Shown here: piece after piece, positions 1 to 9,258 of the stretch
Numbering within the stretch: position 1 is the stretch's first letter
Layout of the letters: every line of letters begins with the position of its first letter
Assembly (NCBI GenBank): GCA_963736285.1
Contig: CAVTOA010000003.1
Location: 558,001-622,000 of the forward strand
DNA length: 64,000 nucleotides
DNA from: CAVTOA01 sp963736285
Lineage (GTDB): Bacteria > Actinomycetota > Actinomycetes > Mycobacteriales > QHCE01
Reading direction: 5' to 3'
Notes under the pieces: model-generated
What the model was told of the DNA's origin: nothing
The model's database searches: none
What the model saw: only the letters and a program-made list of their open reading frames with translations
Made by a program: the position numbers and the translations under genes

Positions 1-49
1 CCCTGACCCGTCTAACCTGCAAAGACGCGGCCGACGTGACGGGACACCC

Positions 50-238
50 GGGGACATGCCCATCTGCGCCGGAACTAACGAAAACAGAAACTAACGCTCC
101 CTATATACCGCGGCTGAGTGACTAACTGCGTGACAACGAGAGCACACGTCCACGAATTTCCCGCACATTCTGGGACCAGAAACTGTGGCTACGCAGGGCA
201 GATAAGGAGATCCGAGAGTCACCTTGGATACTTCGGGA
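50..238 (+). repeat. 190-bp direct repeat, copy 1
   Basis: Nearly identical to 6986-7182. Both contain short GTGACT-type repeats; copy 2 has one more. The repeat ends at CTTCGGGA. In copy 2 that octamer lies in the anticodon arm of a tRNA-Pro 3' half, while here the similarity stops and unrelated sequence follows. It looks like the end of an integrated element. No gene is needed to explain it. Confidence 0.75.
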
Positions 239-1187
239 TTTTGCGATCGTGACGGTCTCGATCGCTCGCGCCTGGGCCTACGCCAGCTCGGTTCGTTCTC
301 AGGACGGCTTCTCTCACATACCCAATGAAGCGCCTTACGGTTGCTCCGAGCCCTACCACGCGACGGTCAATTACCGCTTCCGCTTTTTTGCCCTGACCGC
401 CTGTGATGTGGCGCGGGACGGAGGCTTGCGGTGCGGTGCATTCCCGCGGAGAACTGGGTTGGTGTCCAGTCTGTAGAGCCTGCGCAGATTGGCTTTGGAC
501 GCCTGGAGCCTGCGGAGTGCCGCGTTGATCGGGTGTTCCTAAAAAATCTGGGATGCGAGTAATTTTCGTTGCGGGCGCCTCTTTAGGGAGTTCTGGCCAA
601 CGCGGATCTGGCGCCCACGCTTGCTCGAAAAGCTGTTGTAAGGGTTTCCTTTCCTCATCTAAAAGGGGGGGCCGAGCTTCTTGCGCCCTTAGGGCGTGAA
701 GGGAACGTTCTTGTTCGGCTATGTGCCGGTGGAACGGATCCCCACCTGAGGAGAGTTTGCTAGCTTCTGGAACACCAACAATTTCGCTGATTTCGGGTAC
801 GCGATGGGGGTCTTTTGGGGCGATATAAAAAGACTTCAACAACCAATCCACGCGCAGGCGCTGAGCATGCTGTGCTTCTGGAGAATTGACAGATTCTTTC
901 GCTACCTCAAGCAAGCGCAGATATATCAGTTCACTATCGAGGCCTAAACCAGGAACTGCCTGGCTGATGCTTCCGGATATTTCTTTTTCATGCTGCAAAA
1001 CCACAGCCATTAAGCCGGGGGGCCAGGCGGACCGGTCATGATCTCGATCCATGCCCGGCCGCCAGGGCGTCTCCGGAACAGACTTTAGGGCGTGGAGGAG
1101 AAGCTCATCGACAATTTGTTCCGTTCGACCATGCCCAGCATTCGCTTTGGCTGCGTCGTTTAGTTCTGCAACGTAATCTCGCGCCAT
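219..1187 (-). CDS. Hypothetical protein, about 322 aa
   Basis: I do not recognise a family. The reading frame is open for over 1 kb and codon use looks like coding sequence over the N-terminal two thirds. The start at 1187 gives MARDYVAELNDAAK; an in-frame start at 1244 would add 19 residues rich in Cys and Arg that look non-coding. The N-terminus is helical, charged and predicted soluble. The last ~100 residues are Pro/Gln/Arg rich, and the stop lies inside the 190-bp repeat, so the C-terminus may have been replaced when the repeat boundary formed. It points away from the coiled-coil remnant at 1380. Confidence 0.5.
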   Translation of the reverse strand: MARDYVAELNDAAKANAGHGRTEQIVDELLLHALKSVPETPWRPGMDRDHDRSAWPPGLMAVVLQHEKEISGSISQAVPGLGLDSELIYLRLLEVAKESVNSPEAQHAQRLRVDWLLKSFYIAPKDPHRVPEISEIVGVPEASKLSSGGDPFHRHIAEQERSLHALRAQEARPPLLDEERKPLQQLFEQAWAPDPRWPELPKEAPATKITRIPDFLGTPDQRGTPQAPGVQSQSAQALQTGHQPSSPRECTAPQASVPRHITGGQGKKAEAVIDRRVVGLGATVRRFIGYVREAVLRTNRAGVGPGASDRDRHDRKIPKYPR

Positions 1188-1379
1188 GAGTCGTACCGTT
1201 CTTTCTGGTGGGTTCCCGGATCGACCGTAGCAACACCAATCCACCTCGCCCGTGGGTCACAAAAATTGAAAGGACGCGGCCTAATGCAAAATATTGGCCA
1301 CTTGCACATCTAAGTCGGCGTTGGACGCTGCGTGAGATGTTGAACCCACGTGTTAGCACCTAATAGGAGGAAACAACCT

Positions 1380-1936
1380 ATGGCGGAGACCGGAACCCCC
1401 GAACCCAAAGATCCAAGCGGTGCTTGACGCTGATCGTGCATATGTGAGAGCTATTCAAGATCGTTGAAGGCAGAGGCGGCCCGGGAGAAGGCTATGCAAG
1501 CCCTCACCCGGACAGTCGGGGCCACGACAAGGCCTTAACTGCCTGTGGGTTTGTCTTATATGGTCTGATGCCGCCTACGCAAGAGGCTGTGCGTATCTAC
1601 GAAGGCGAGAAGACACCCCGAGGCAGCGAAAGCTCTTAGTCACGCTGACGAACACTTCAACCAGCTCGTAACTGCCTGCGAGAAGGCCAACGTGCCCATG
1701 GAGAGGCCGTCGATGCGCTCGAGGAGCCCAATAAGGCCTTAGCCGAGGCCGAGAAGGCCCGCAACAACGCTAGTGCCCATTTGAAAGCAGCCTGGGCCAA
1801 ATTGAACAAAGCCGAACAGAAAGAGGTTCAGGAAAGAAGATGGAACAATGGTGGCGGCACTACTGGACCTAGAGACCATATGACGGATTTTTTTCGTCGG
1901 GAAGACATCGAGGCCGACAAGCTCGGGGTGAGCTGA
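1380..1936 (+). pseudogene. Remnant of an Ala/Glu-rich coiled-coil protein gene
   Basis: An RBS-like AGGAGG at 1365-1370 precedes ATG 1380. Frames are broken several times (for example an early TGA after about 15 codons), but stretches are clearly protein-like. The last in-frame block reads as a charged coiled coil (motifs ALAEAEKARNN and LNKAEQKEVQ) and ends at TGA 1934-1936. At least three frameshifts or stops separate the start from the end. The family is unknown. Its composition resembles the coiled-coil cargo gene at 46348, but I see no convincing alignment. Confidence 0.55.
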
Positions 1937-1955
1937 GAGACCGGACACTCAAACA

Positions 1956-2291
1956 TCAACAACGGAGCCCGCCCGCCGGTTTCTCCGATATGAACCACAT
2001 GGAAGAGGAGTCTTGCGAAGTAGTGGACTTCGAACGTGGCGAGATTGAGGCCGTAGGCGGTGTCTTCTGCACCAATCCAAATACGCGCGTGTGGTTGGTC
2101 TTGGGTTGGTTGATTTGCATAGTTGCCCATAGCAGTGGGGTATCTCGTGAGGACACCACCATCGGTTGGGTGAGGAAGGCGCGGAACTCCTGACTGCGCC
2201 GCACCTGACCCTTCTCCGAGTCTGCCCCAACGAAATACGAAAACAGGGCTCTCACCTTGTTTGACCGGTCATTTTCCGAGTTCACACTCAA
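1956..2291 (-). pseudogene. Decayed DUF6907-type small protein gene
   Basis: One reverse frame (about 1985-2130) reads RIWIGAEDTAYGLNLATF followed by a FARL motif. It aligns with the intact element protein at 37079-37441 (RLWIGVGDTPHGFHIATY, then LARL). The N-terminal part of the similarity lies in other frames, so the gene is frameshifted. Proteins of this type are small accessory proteins of actinobacterial integrative elements, so this is evidence that the first 7 kb contains AICE debris. Confidence 0.6.
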
Positions 2292-2315
2292 GAAAATGAC
2301 CGGTCAAACAAGGTG
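2253..2315. repeat. GTTTGACCGGTC inverted repeat, locus 1
   Basis: Two perfect 24-bp arms (2253-2276 and 2292-2315) flank a 15-bp loop. Each arm contains TTTGACCGGTCA, itself built on the palindrome TGACCGGTCA. The same core recurs at 12411-12533 and 19570-19685. It could be a REP/MITE-like element or a strong bidirectional hairpin. Confidence 0.8.
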
Positions 2316-2699
2316 CGGTGCGGACAGCGCACGTTCCAAGCTCGAACCAGCGACGGTAAGGCAGTGGGGGTTAGATCGTGGCAGAACCAGACTTAGGCAA
2401 GCTTCGGTCCGCTCGGCCCGGCGCCCATGTCCGGCGGAAGCGGTGGATGCTTTGGTCCCCTCCCGGGACCCAGTGGGACCTGTGGTGATGAAGGTGCGGC
2501 TTTGTCGCTCCTTGGCGGTGGCGCGAGCTCCCTCACCGACCCCAACCAAGCAGACATCTTGTTGATCGGGATCAATCGGAAAGTCATCGGTTTCGACTAC
2601 GTCTGCCGTCACTCGTGCAGGATATAAAGCAACTGTTTCCGACCTCCTGGGCGACGGGTATCACCTGGCGGACCCAACGTGCATATTCAAGGAGGCTAT
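2316..2699. other. No convincing gene
   Basis: Short frames exist on both strands (a reverse frame 2304-2612 starting in the inverted repeat is the longest), but none has a recognisable domain and one begins in the repeat. The last 20 bases carry the RBS of the ferritin-like gene. Confidence 0.4.
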
Positions 2700-3188
2700 A
2701 TGAGCGGCAAGGACCAACTCATTGCTTGGCTCAACGATGCCTACGCCATGGAGCAGGGACTCGAAGAAACGCTGGAACGGCACGCCGATGACGCTAAAGA
2801 CGACCCAAAGGTCTATGACCGAATCACGCGCCACGTCGAGGAAACCCGCGACCAGGCCCGCATTGTCCAGGAATGTGTCGAGGCTCTCGGCGGAAAAATC
2901 TCTAAAACGAAGAGCATGCTGGCATCAGCGACAGGCGCCGTGCAGGGGATGATGAACCGGCCGGCCGGCGACACCATGGTGAAAAACGCGCTGGCCGACT
3001 ACGCCGCCGAGTGCTACGAGATCGCCTGCTATAAGGCACTTATCCAGGCAGCCACCGAGATTGGCGAAGATGCGGTGGTGCAACGCCTTGCTGGAATCCT
3101 TCGGCAGGAGCAAGACATGGCAAAGTTTCTCGAGCAGCAGCTGCCGACAGCCGTAAGCAAAACACTTGCCGACGCTTCTGCACGATGA
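2700..3188 (+). CDS. Ferritin-like DUF892 (YciE/YciF-type) protein
   Basis: A 162-aa all-helical protein. An AAGGAGG at 2689-2695 sets the start at ATG 2700 (MSGKDQLIAWLNDAYAMEQG). The pattern of an N-terminal amphipathic helix with Leu-x-x-Ala-Tyr and Glu-Gln, a central YxxACYKAL-like helix and a C-terminal helix with EQDMAKFLEQQL matches the YciE/YciF/DUF892 ferritin-like family. These proteins carry a putative di-iron four-helix bundle and are linked to stress responses. Glu/His residues suitable as metal ligands are visible. It appears monocistronic, with HigBA downstream on the same strand but with its own operator. Function beyond stress is inference. Confidence 0.85.
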   Translation: MSGKDQLIAWLNDAYAMEQGLEETLERHADDAKDDPKVYDRITRHVEETRDQARIVQECVEALGGKISKTKSMLASATGAVQGMMNRPAGDTMVKNALADYAAECYEIACYKALIQAATEIGEDAVVQRLAGILRQEQDMAKFLEQQLPTAVSKTLADASAR

Positions 3189-3438
3189 GCACGAAACCTA
3201 GCTTTTAGCACCACGACCGCGCACCGGTCCGAAATGCGACGGGGCTGTCCTTTTAGCGGGGCAGCACCCGTCGTTTTGCGTGCCGATGGGTAACGCTACG
3301 GAGCAACAACCGATCAAGACGTCCTGTTGCTGCGCTCCATCACGGCCTTGAGACAGTCGAGTTGAGTTCACATCGCTCACGCAGAATGGACACTTGACAC
3401 AGGTGCCTCTCCATCACAACTACTAACGCTCATCATTA

Positions 3439-3455
3439 ATAACGTGATACGTTAT
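3439..3455. promoter_or_regulatory. HigBA operator palindrome
   Basis: Perfect 7-3-7 inverted repeat ATAACGT-GAT-ACGTTAT, 10 bp before the higB start. The position fits autoregulation by the HigA antitoxin, as is usual for this family (inference). Confidence 0.7.
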
Positions 3456-3464
3456 GCTCGTTGA

Positions 3465-3746
3465 GTGTTGGGTTCATTTGCCGATAAGGACACCGAGCAG
3501 ATCTGGCGACGGCACCGTTCGCGAAGGCTCGATCAGATAACTCAGAGAGCCGCTCTCCGGAAGTTGTTGATTTTGGATGCGGCCGACGAGCTAAAAGACC
3601 TCCGCGTGCCACCCGGCAACCGGCTGGAAAAGCTCAAAGGAGATCGGGCACATCAGTACAGCATTCGGATCAACCGGCAGTGGCGGATTTGTTTTGAATG
3701 GACTACGAGTGGCCCGCAGAATATAGAAATTGTCGACTACCGCTAA
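3465..3746 (+). CDS. higB: HigB-type toxin (RelE superfamily)
   Basis: A 93-aa RelE-fold mRNA interferase. The signature SFADKDTEQIW at the N-terminus, a basic centre, and the C-terminal YSIRINRQWRICFEW typical of HigB are all present. GTG 3465 is the likely start. The antitoxin gene follows after 12 bp, in the toxin-first order usual for higBA. The upstream palindrome at 3439 probably controls both. HigB proteins cleave mRNA on the ribosome; activity here is inferred from family membership. Confidence 0.9.
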   Translation: MLGSFADKDTEQIWRRHRSRRLDQITQRAALRKLLILDAADELKDLRVPPGNRLEKLKGDRAHQYSIRINRQWRICFEWTTSGPQNIEIVDYR

Positions 3747-3758
3747 GAGGTGAAGACG

Positions 3759-4067
3759 ATGCCGAAAAACGACACGGTTATGGACCCAGTACATCCAGGA
3801 GAAATCCTACTAGAGGAGTATCTGCAGCCTCTGGAACTCAGCCAATATCGGCTCGCAACAGCCATAGGTGTTCCACCACGCCGGATCAACGAAATTGTTC
3901 ACGGGCAACGGGGTATCAGCCCCGCCACCGCCTTGCTGCTGGCCCGTTACTTCGGGACCTCAGAACGATTTTGGCTAAACCTCCAGAACCGCTACGACCT
4001 AGAAATCGCTAAACACCAACTGGCCGACAATCTCAACCAGATCCAACCACTACAAGCCGCGGCATAA
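3759..4067 (+). CDS. higA: HigA-type antitoxin (XRE HTH)
   Basis: 102 aa. The RBS AAGAGG at 3745-3750 favours ATG 3759; GTG 3750 is an alternative. It contains the VHPGEILLEEYL motif and an HTH (YRLATAIGVPPRRINEIVHG), then ATALLLARYFGTSERFWLNLQ, diagnostic for the HigA/VapI family. It binds and neutralises the preceding HigB and is the likely repressor at the 3439-3455 palindrome. Complete in length. Confidence 0.92.
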   Translation: MPKNDTVMDPVHPGEILLEEYLQPLELSQYRLATAIGVPPRRINEIVHGQRGISPATALLLARYFGTSERFWLNLQNRYDLEIAKHQLADNLNQIQPLQAAA

Positions 4068-4157
4068 CCCGCCCGGAGACTGGCTTAGTCAGTCTGTATG
4101 AGTCATCGTCTTGACAAACTCGGCGGGGAAATAAGGCGAAAAGATTGCCAGCGGAGT

Positions 4158-4646
4158 CTACGGACGCCGGGGGCGGGGCGGAATTGTTCCGATGCTGGGG
4201 GCCATCTCTGGCCAGACAAGCAACACCGGGCAAGAAGCGTGATCGACGACAAACCGCGTGTGCGGCCCCAGACTCGCAGGGCCGAGCTGACGTCGGTCGC
4301 CATCGCGAGCAACCACCAGAAGCTCTGCACCAGCGGCAGCCGTTACTACCTCCCGCTCGGGCCGACCGACAAGGCGCAGCCAGGTGCACGGGCGATCCAG
4401 ACGATCCGTCGCAGCTCGCAGTAGCCGCGCCTCTGACGCTCTCTCGAGTTGCTTTAGCTGCGGCCCCGGATCGCGATCTGCCTGGCCCCGGCCGAGAAGG
4501 CCTGCGTAGGTGTCATGAGCCGCCTCGGGCAGCTCATGATCGGCCACATATAGCAGCGAAACATCGGCGTCTTGGGGCACGCACCTCTTAACGGCATCGA
4601 CGCATGCCGGCCACGTGCCCTCAACGATCCAGGCGAAAATCGCCAT
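4158..4646 (-). CDS. Universal stress protein (UspA fold), copy 1
   Basis: About 162 aa with one Usp domain. The ATP-type motif near the C-terminus (VVARDGDRRQLGPASLGPHTRFVVDHASCPVLLVW) fits G-2x-G-9x-G-S/T-type nucleotide-binding Usps, with a divergent first glycine. The start at 4646 (MAIFAW) matches its paralogue at 10200 (MAIIAW); 4652 would add two residues. The stop of the upstream permease is about 12 bp away, so the two are probably co-transcribed. The unit is duplicated at 9715-11469. An Usp coupled to a membrane transporter suggests a regulatory subunit (inference). Confidence 0.85.
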   Translation of the reverse strand: MAIFAWIVEGTWPACVDAVKRCVPQDADVSLLYVADHELPEAAHDTYAGLLGRGQADRDPGPQLKQLERASEARLLRAATDRLDRPCTWLRLVGRPEREVVTAAAGAELLVVARDGDRRQLGPASLGPHTRFVVDHASCPVLLVWPEMAPSIGTIPPRPRRP

Positions 4647-4658
4647 ACTCAATACGTA

Positions 4659-5886
4659 TCAGCCCACGACCTCAAGCGAAACCCACAACGCCACTACGGA
4701 CAGTATTAATGCCGAAGACACGGTAAGAAGTCCGAGCCCCGTGAACTCTTTGAGGCTGACGTTCTCATTGTGTTTTCGCATGGTCTGCCGCCATAAGAGC
4801 GTGGCGAGTGAACCCGTGTAGGTCAGGTTCGGGCCAATGTTTACACCCAGGAGCACGGCGAGTACCGCACCTGGGCCGAGGGTCACCGTCAGCGGCAAAA
4901 GCACCAGCACAGCGGGCAGGTTGTTGATCAGATTGGCGAGAACCGCTGCGAGCACGGCGATTCCGAGCAACGCCCACAATGTTGTGTGACTGGGAACCAC
5001 ATGGCCTCACACGCGCGAGTCCATTGTCGACAACCGCTCGTACTACTACGCCCAACGACAACACAAACGCTAAAAAGGGCACCGCCGTAGCTTTGGCGAC
5101 CGTGACGGGCCGGGTGCGGCGCAGCGCCAAAGTGTGCACGGCGAGCACAACCGCACCGAGCGCGGCCACCCACGCCAGATTGATGCCAAACGCCGAGGCG
5201 ACCGCGAAACCCACCAGGGTCGCCATAACGGTGATGAACGCAAACCACGGCATCGGCGCGTCCTCGGCCGCTGCTGGGATCTGAGCGCTCATCGCCAAGT
5301 CTGGGGCGAAAAACTTGCGAAAGACCACGTACTCGACGCCGATCGCACACAGCCACGGCAAAGTCATAAGCAAGGCGAAGTGAGTGAAGCTGAGCCCAGA
5401 TCCGGTGAAAGCCAGCAGATTAGTCAGGTTAGACATGGGCAACAGCAGCGAAGCGCTATTGGACAGGTGCAGACACGCATACACATGCGGCTTCGCACGA
5501 GCCCCCGATCTCAGTGCGCTCGCGAACACCACCGGCGTCAGTAGCACCACCGTCGCGTCCAAACTCAGGACGACCGTGGTCAACGACGCGATCACAAAGA
5601 CGACGACGAGCAGCTGACGTGGCTGGCCGGATGCCGCACGGGTCATCCAGGCTCCGCACGCGCGGAACAGGCCTTCGTCGTCACATAACTGCGCCAATAC
5701 CAAGACGGCCGACAAGAAGATGACGACCGGCCCCAGCTGTTGGAGCTCGTCCAGGGCATGGTTGGTCGAGATTGCTCCGATGCCGACGAGCAATAGCGCA
5801 GCCGGCACCGCAACACAGGTTTCCGACACACCCCAAGGCCGGATTGCTGCACACACCAGCACAGCCAGGAGCAAAACAATAGACAT
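4659..5886 (-). pseudogene. ArsB/SLC13-type permease, frameshifted copy
   Basis: The N-terminal ~280 residues are in one frame (start 5886, MSIVLLLAVLVCAAIRPWG) and the C-terminal ~110 in another (4659-5000). Together they match the intact 418-aa paralogue at 10213-11469 throughout. The shift lies near 5005-5020, where this copy is about two bases shorter than the paralogue. Ion-transporter features remain: many membrane segments, a SLDATVVLLTP re-entrant-like motif and ANLINNLPAVLVL. The protein would be truncated before the second substrate loop and is probably inactive. A sequencing error is possible, but other losses nearby favour decay. Confidence 0.85.
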
Positions 5887-6262
5887 ATTTCAATAAGCGC
5901 TCGGGGCCTAGTCGCTCTGACCGGACGACCCAGCGCGGCCGTGACCCTAAAGCGTTATGACGCATAAATAGGGCAGCACGACGTACTATCTAGTACGGTC
6001 ATCAGTATCGTTGTTCTACCTACCGAGTGAACCGCAGTCCCGTATTTGTGGCTTCATGTCTTATCTGGACTAGGAGCTGGGTCTGGAACGTAGGAGTTCC
6101 AAGTCCTACGTTTGATGCCGAAATGTTCGGACATAGCGCGGACAGCTCACCGGTCGGACAAGAGCGCGAGACTCCAAGGGCAATCCTTAACCCAGCAACG
6201 GCAAGGTGCGAGCCGGACCCAAGCCAAACCTGGATTTAACTGTGTCTCGCCAGACCAGCCCG
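5887..6262. other. Intergenic region with a small hairpin
   Basis: A 9-bp perfect stem (6087-6095 with 6104-6112, AACGTAGGA/TCCTACGTT) with an 8-base loop. No U-tract follows. No convincing gene is seen. The region before 5886 must hold the permease promoter. Confidence 0.4.
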
Positions 6263-6541
6263 CTAGCGGGGTCGGTAGATCTCACGGCGGTGGCCTAAAG
6301 CCAAGACAGTGATCGTGTGTTGTTCTTCGTCGATGCTGTAAAGCACCCGATATTCGCCTCTGCGGGCGCTATAGACCTCGTCATACGGTGCATCTAATGG
6401 CTTACCCAGACGCCGAGGATTCTCCGCGATCGGCCCATTAACGTGTTCAAACAACGCGATCCCAACATCTACGGGAAGCCGGTTAATGCCCCGCCTGGCC
6501 GCTGAAGCAAACGCAACCGTATACAGGCCCGCAGAGGTCAC
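6263..6541 (-). CDS. RelE/ParE-family toxin
   Basis: 92 aa, RelE fold. Visible features are FASAARRGINRLP, the central ENPRRLGKPL, YSARRGEYRVLYSID, and the C-terminal LALGHRREIYRPR with the conserved H-R-x-x-Y-R end of RelE toxins. It overlaps the upstream antitoxin gene by 4 bp (stop/start 6538-6541), so the pair is translationally coupled. It probably cleaves mRNA at the ribosome. A similar but not identical toxin lies at 16047. Confidence 0.92.
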   Translation of the reverse strand: MTSAGLYTVAFASAARRGINRLPVDVGIALFEHVNGPIAENPRRLGKPLDAPYDEVYSARRGEYRVLYSIDEEQHTITVLALGHRREIYRPR

Positions 6542-6846
6542 TGCTGACCACTACGCGCACGGAGATCAGCAGCGATCTGCTCAGCAGAAACCACCCGCCC
6601 AGCATGCAGATCCGCCAACCCATCCCGTAGATCCCGTACGAGGTCACTGTCGGACAACACTTCAACGGTTTCCCGCAACCGATCCAACTCGCCCGAAGGC
6701 ACCACATCAGCAACATGCTCACCATGAGCAATCACCGCAACGGTTTCCCCATGCTCGGCGCGCTGCACCACGTTCTCCCACACCGCTGCCTGCTGACTGA
6801 CCTGATGCAAAGCATCAGCAGACACACTGATCGGCTGCTCACTCAT
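6538..6846 (-). CDS. Phd/YefM-family antitoxin
   Basis: About 102 aa. The start at 6846 (MSEQPISVSADALHQ) is preferred over 6852. The N-terminal Phd/YefM DNA-binding fold is visible (VWENVVQRAEHGETVAVIAHGEHVADVVP, the antitoxin beta-hairpin). The C-terminal helix (LRDGLADLHAGRVVSAEQIAADL) is the usual toxin-wrapping tail. It is followed by the RelE toxin with a 4-bp overlap. Autorepression is expected from the family. Confidence 0.88.
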   Translation of the reverse strand: MSEQPISVSADALHQVSQQAAVWENVVQRAEHGETVAVIAHGEHVADVVPSGELDRLRETVEVLSDSDLVRDLRDGLADLHAGRVVSAEQIAADLRARSGQQ

Positions 6847-6985
6847 GACCACAGGATACGGTCACCGATGACGCTGGGCTAACAAAGCACGACGTACCCC
6901 GTAAGTCGTTGGGGTGTCCCTACTGTCCCCGCTGTCCCCTAACTCATTTGACCTGCGAAAATACGGTCAGAGCAAGGGACGCCCT

Positions 6986-7182
6986 GGGGACATGCCCATC
7001 TGCGCCGGAACTAACGGAACAGAAACTGACGCTCCCTATATCCCGCGGCTGAGTGACTGAGTGACTAACTGCGTGACAACGAGTGCGCACGTCCACGAAT
7101 TTTCCCGCACATTCTGGAACCAGAAACTGTGGCTACGCAGGGCAGATAAGGAGATCCGAGAGTCACCTTGGATGCTTCGGGA
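6986..7182 (+). repeat. 190-bp direct repeat, copy 2
   Basis: Matches 50-238 with a few differences and an extra 8-bp GTGACTGA unit. It runs straight into a tRNA-Pro 3' half. The GTGACT repeats resemble integrase arm-type sites (inference). Confidence 0.8.
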
Positions 7183-7219
7183 CGAAGAGGCCGTGGGTTC
7201 GAATCCCGCCACCCCGACC
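7173..7219 (+). pseudogene. tRNA-Pro(GGG) 3' half (integration scar)
   Basis: Anticodon stem-loop CTTCGGGACGAAG, then the T arm (GTGGGTTCGAATCCCGC) and acceptor strand ACCCCGA. This is the 3' half of a tRNA-Pro with anticodon GGG. No matching 5' half precedes it: the 190-bp repeat does. It is the pattern left by an element that integrated at a tRNA gene and duplicated its 3' end. The complete tRNA gene should lie outside the window. Confidence 0.8.
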
Positions 7220-7495
7220 CATATCAATGGAATATCCTTCAAGAGCGCCATTCTCCAGAGCAGGTCAGAGGCATAACAGGACCCCTAGTTAGCTAGCTGT
7301 ATTGAACGTCCTTCTTCTGCTGAATTCGTCCGCACCTTCTGTGTTTACAGGGCGCGCAATTCGTGTAGGTAAACTCTCGGTAGTGCGAGGCAGCCACGAT
7401 GCAGTGCGCATAGAAGAGCGGGGTGTCTAAAAGCGATTCATGCGGGCGGGCGGTAGGTTGACCTCACTGTACCGGGAAGACTCGTCGGCGTTGGT

Positions 7496-7966
7496 TTGTC
7501 GACTCGAAAGGCTCCTACGTTGCGTGCTCGCCAATTGGCCACACCGTTTCCGACTGTGTGGGCTAATACCCCTGCGGTGGAGGCTGCTCGACTATTGGCG
7601 ACCCATAATTTGCCGGGCCTCATCGTTGTCGATGAGACAGGAAAACCCGAGGTTATTCTGCCTGGGACTCAAGTATTGCGGATGGCAATCCCCGCATATT
7701 GTCAGGAAGACCCCACTTTGGCGCGGGTGGTCGAAGAGTCTGCAGCGGATGTGTTCCTGCGCGGACTGGGCGACCGAACTGTCGCCGAGTGTTTGGCCGA
7801 GCAAAGTAAAGAACTTCCGGTCGTGGGCGGTGATGCCACGGTGTTGGAGATCGCCTCATTGATGGCGCAGTTGCGTAGTCCGGTGGTCGCGGTGGTAGAA
7901 GACGCCGGTGCCCTGGTTGGTGCGATAACCCTGGATGCACTGCTCGAGACCATGCTCGCCACATGA
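7496..7966 (+). CDS. CBS-domain protein
   Basis: 156 aa with two CBS motifs: residues ~10-60 (PFPTVWANTPAVEAARLLATHNLPGLIVVDETGK) and ~100-156 (LPVVGGDATVLEIASLMAQLRSPVVAVVEDAGALVGAITLDALLE). CBS pairs bind adenosyl ligands and often gate transporters. The stop overlaps the start of the downstream permease by 4 bp (ATGA, 7963-7966), so the two are translationally coupled, and the protein is probably its cytoplasmic regulator. Confidence 0.88.
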   Translation: MSTRKAPTLRARQLATPFPTVWANTPAVEAARLLATHNLPGLIVVDETGKPEVILPGTQVLRMAIPAYCQEDPTLARVVEESAADVFLRGLGDRTVAECLAEQSKELPVVGGDATVLEIASLMAQLRSPVVAVVEDAGALVGAITLDALLETMLAT

Positions 7967-9258
7967 GTGCGACTGCTTGGATCGCCGTCGCGGTATTTAC
8001 CGCCGCTTATGTTTTGATCGCGAGCGAAAAGATCAATCGTGTCACCGCAGCGGTGGGTGGCGCGATTGTGATGGTGCTGATCGGTGCTACCGATGCTGAT
8101 CATGTCTTCTTCGATGAACGTACCGGTATCGAATGGAATGTTATCTTCCTACTGATCGGGATGATGCTTATTGTCGCGGTACTCAAACGCACTGGCGCCT
8201 TCGAATATCTGGCCATCTGGTCGGCAAAACGCGCCAAAGGGCGCCCGTTTCGAGTCATGGTTATTTTGGTCCTCGTCACCGCCCTGGCCTCGGCAGTGTT
8301 GGACAATGTAACCACCGTATTGTTGATCGCTCCGGTCACATTTTTGGTGTGTGAGCGCCTCGGGGTACCCGCCGTGCCGTTCCTTATTGCTGAAGCTTTG
8401 GCCTCCAATATTGGTGGTACCGCCACCCTCGTGGGCGATCCACCGAACATCATCATCGCCAACCGAGGGGGCCTGTCCTATAACGACTTCCTGGTAAATC
8501 TCGCACCTTTTGTCGTGCTGCTGCTGATCGTTTTTATTGGGCTATGCCGTTGGTTATTTCGGGCTGCGTTCGTGCATGACGAAAAGAAGGCGGCAAAAAT
8601 CGCTTTACTGCGCGAGCGAGACGCAATCCGCGACCCACGACTGCTGGCCATAAGTTTGACCGTTCTGAGCGCCGTCACGGCGGCGTTTGTGCTGCACCCG
8701 GTGCTGCATATAGAACCGTCCCTGATCGCCATCATTGGTGGCCTCAGCCTTGTCCTCGTGTCTCGTCTGGACGTAGGAAAAGTCGCGGCCGATGTCGAAT
8801 GGGAAACACTCATCTTCTTCGCGGGCCTGTTCATCATGGTGGGCGCTCTCGTCCATACCGGAGTGATCGACCAGATATCTCGTATCGCAGTCGAGAAAAC
8901 CGAAGGCCGCCTATGGGTGGCTACTGTTGTCCTGCTTATCGGCTCGGCGTTGCTCTCAGCGATAGTGGACAACATTCCCTATGTGGCCTCCATAAGCCCC
9001 ATCGTTGCCGAAATCGTCAACGCCAATGGCAATACCGAGAACTCCAACGTGCTGTGGTGGGCGATGGCTTTGGGCGCTGACCTCGGTGGTAATGCCACTG
9101 CCGTCGGCGCTTCGGCGACCGTTGTTGTCTTGGGGCTCGCGCGACAAAATGGGCGCCCCATCAGTTTCTGGGAATTCACCAAATACGGCCTTCTTGTCAC
9201 CGCCGTCAGTATCGCGCTTGCGTTGCCCTACCTTTGGCTTCGCTATTTTGCCTTCTAA
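7963..9258 (+). CDS. SLC13/ArsB-type (ion transporter superfamily) permease
   Basis: 431 aa and about 10-12 membrane segments. It has the duplicated halves of the family: LDNVTTVLLIAPVTF with ALASNIGGTATLVGDPPN in the first, and VDNIPYVASISPIV with ALGADLGGNATAVGASATVV in the second. NIGGTATLVGDPPN is diagnostic for the arsenite permease/P-protein/YbiR-like group. The substrate (arsenite, citrate or other anion) cannot be told. It is coupled to the CBS protein before it. The sequence is distinct from the two permeases at 4659 and 10213. Complete. Confidence 0.9.
   Translation: MSATAWIAVAVFTAAYVLIASEKINRVTAAVGGAIVMVLIGATDADHVFFDERTGIEWNVIFLLIGMMLIVAVLKRTGAFEYLAIWSAKRAKGRPFRVMVILVLVTALASAVLDNVTTVLLIAPVTFLVCERLGVPAVPFLIAEALASNIGGTATLVGDPPNIIIANRGGLSYNDFLVNLAPFVVLLLIVFIGLCRWLFRAAFVHDEKKAAKIALLRERDAIRDPRLLAISLTVLSAVTAAFVLHPVLHIEPSLIAIIGGLSLVLVSRLDVGKVAADVEWETLIFFAGLFIMVGALVHTGVIDQISRIAVEKTEGRLWVATVVLLIGSALLSAIVDNIPYVASISPIVAEIVNANGNTENSNVLWWAMALGADLGGNATAVGASATVVVLGLARQNGRPISFWEFTKYGLLVTAVSIALALPYLWLRYFAF

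Noticed and set aside
7036..7251. Reverse frame with GVAGFEPTASSSR
   Set aside because: This is the translation of a tRNA T arm and acceptor, a common false gene.
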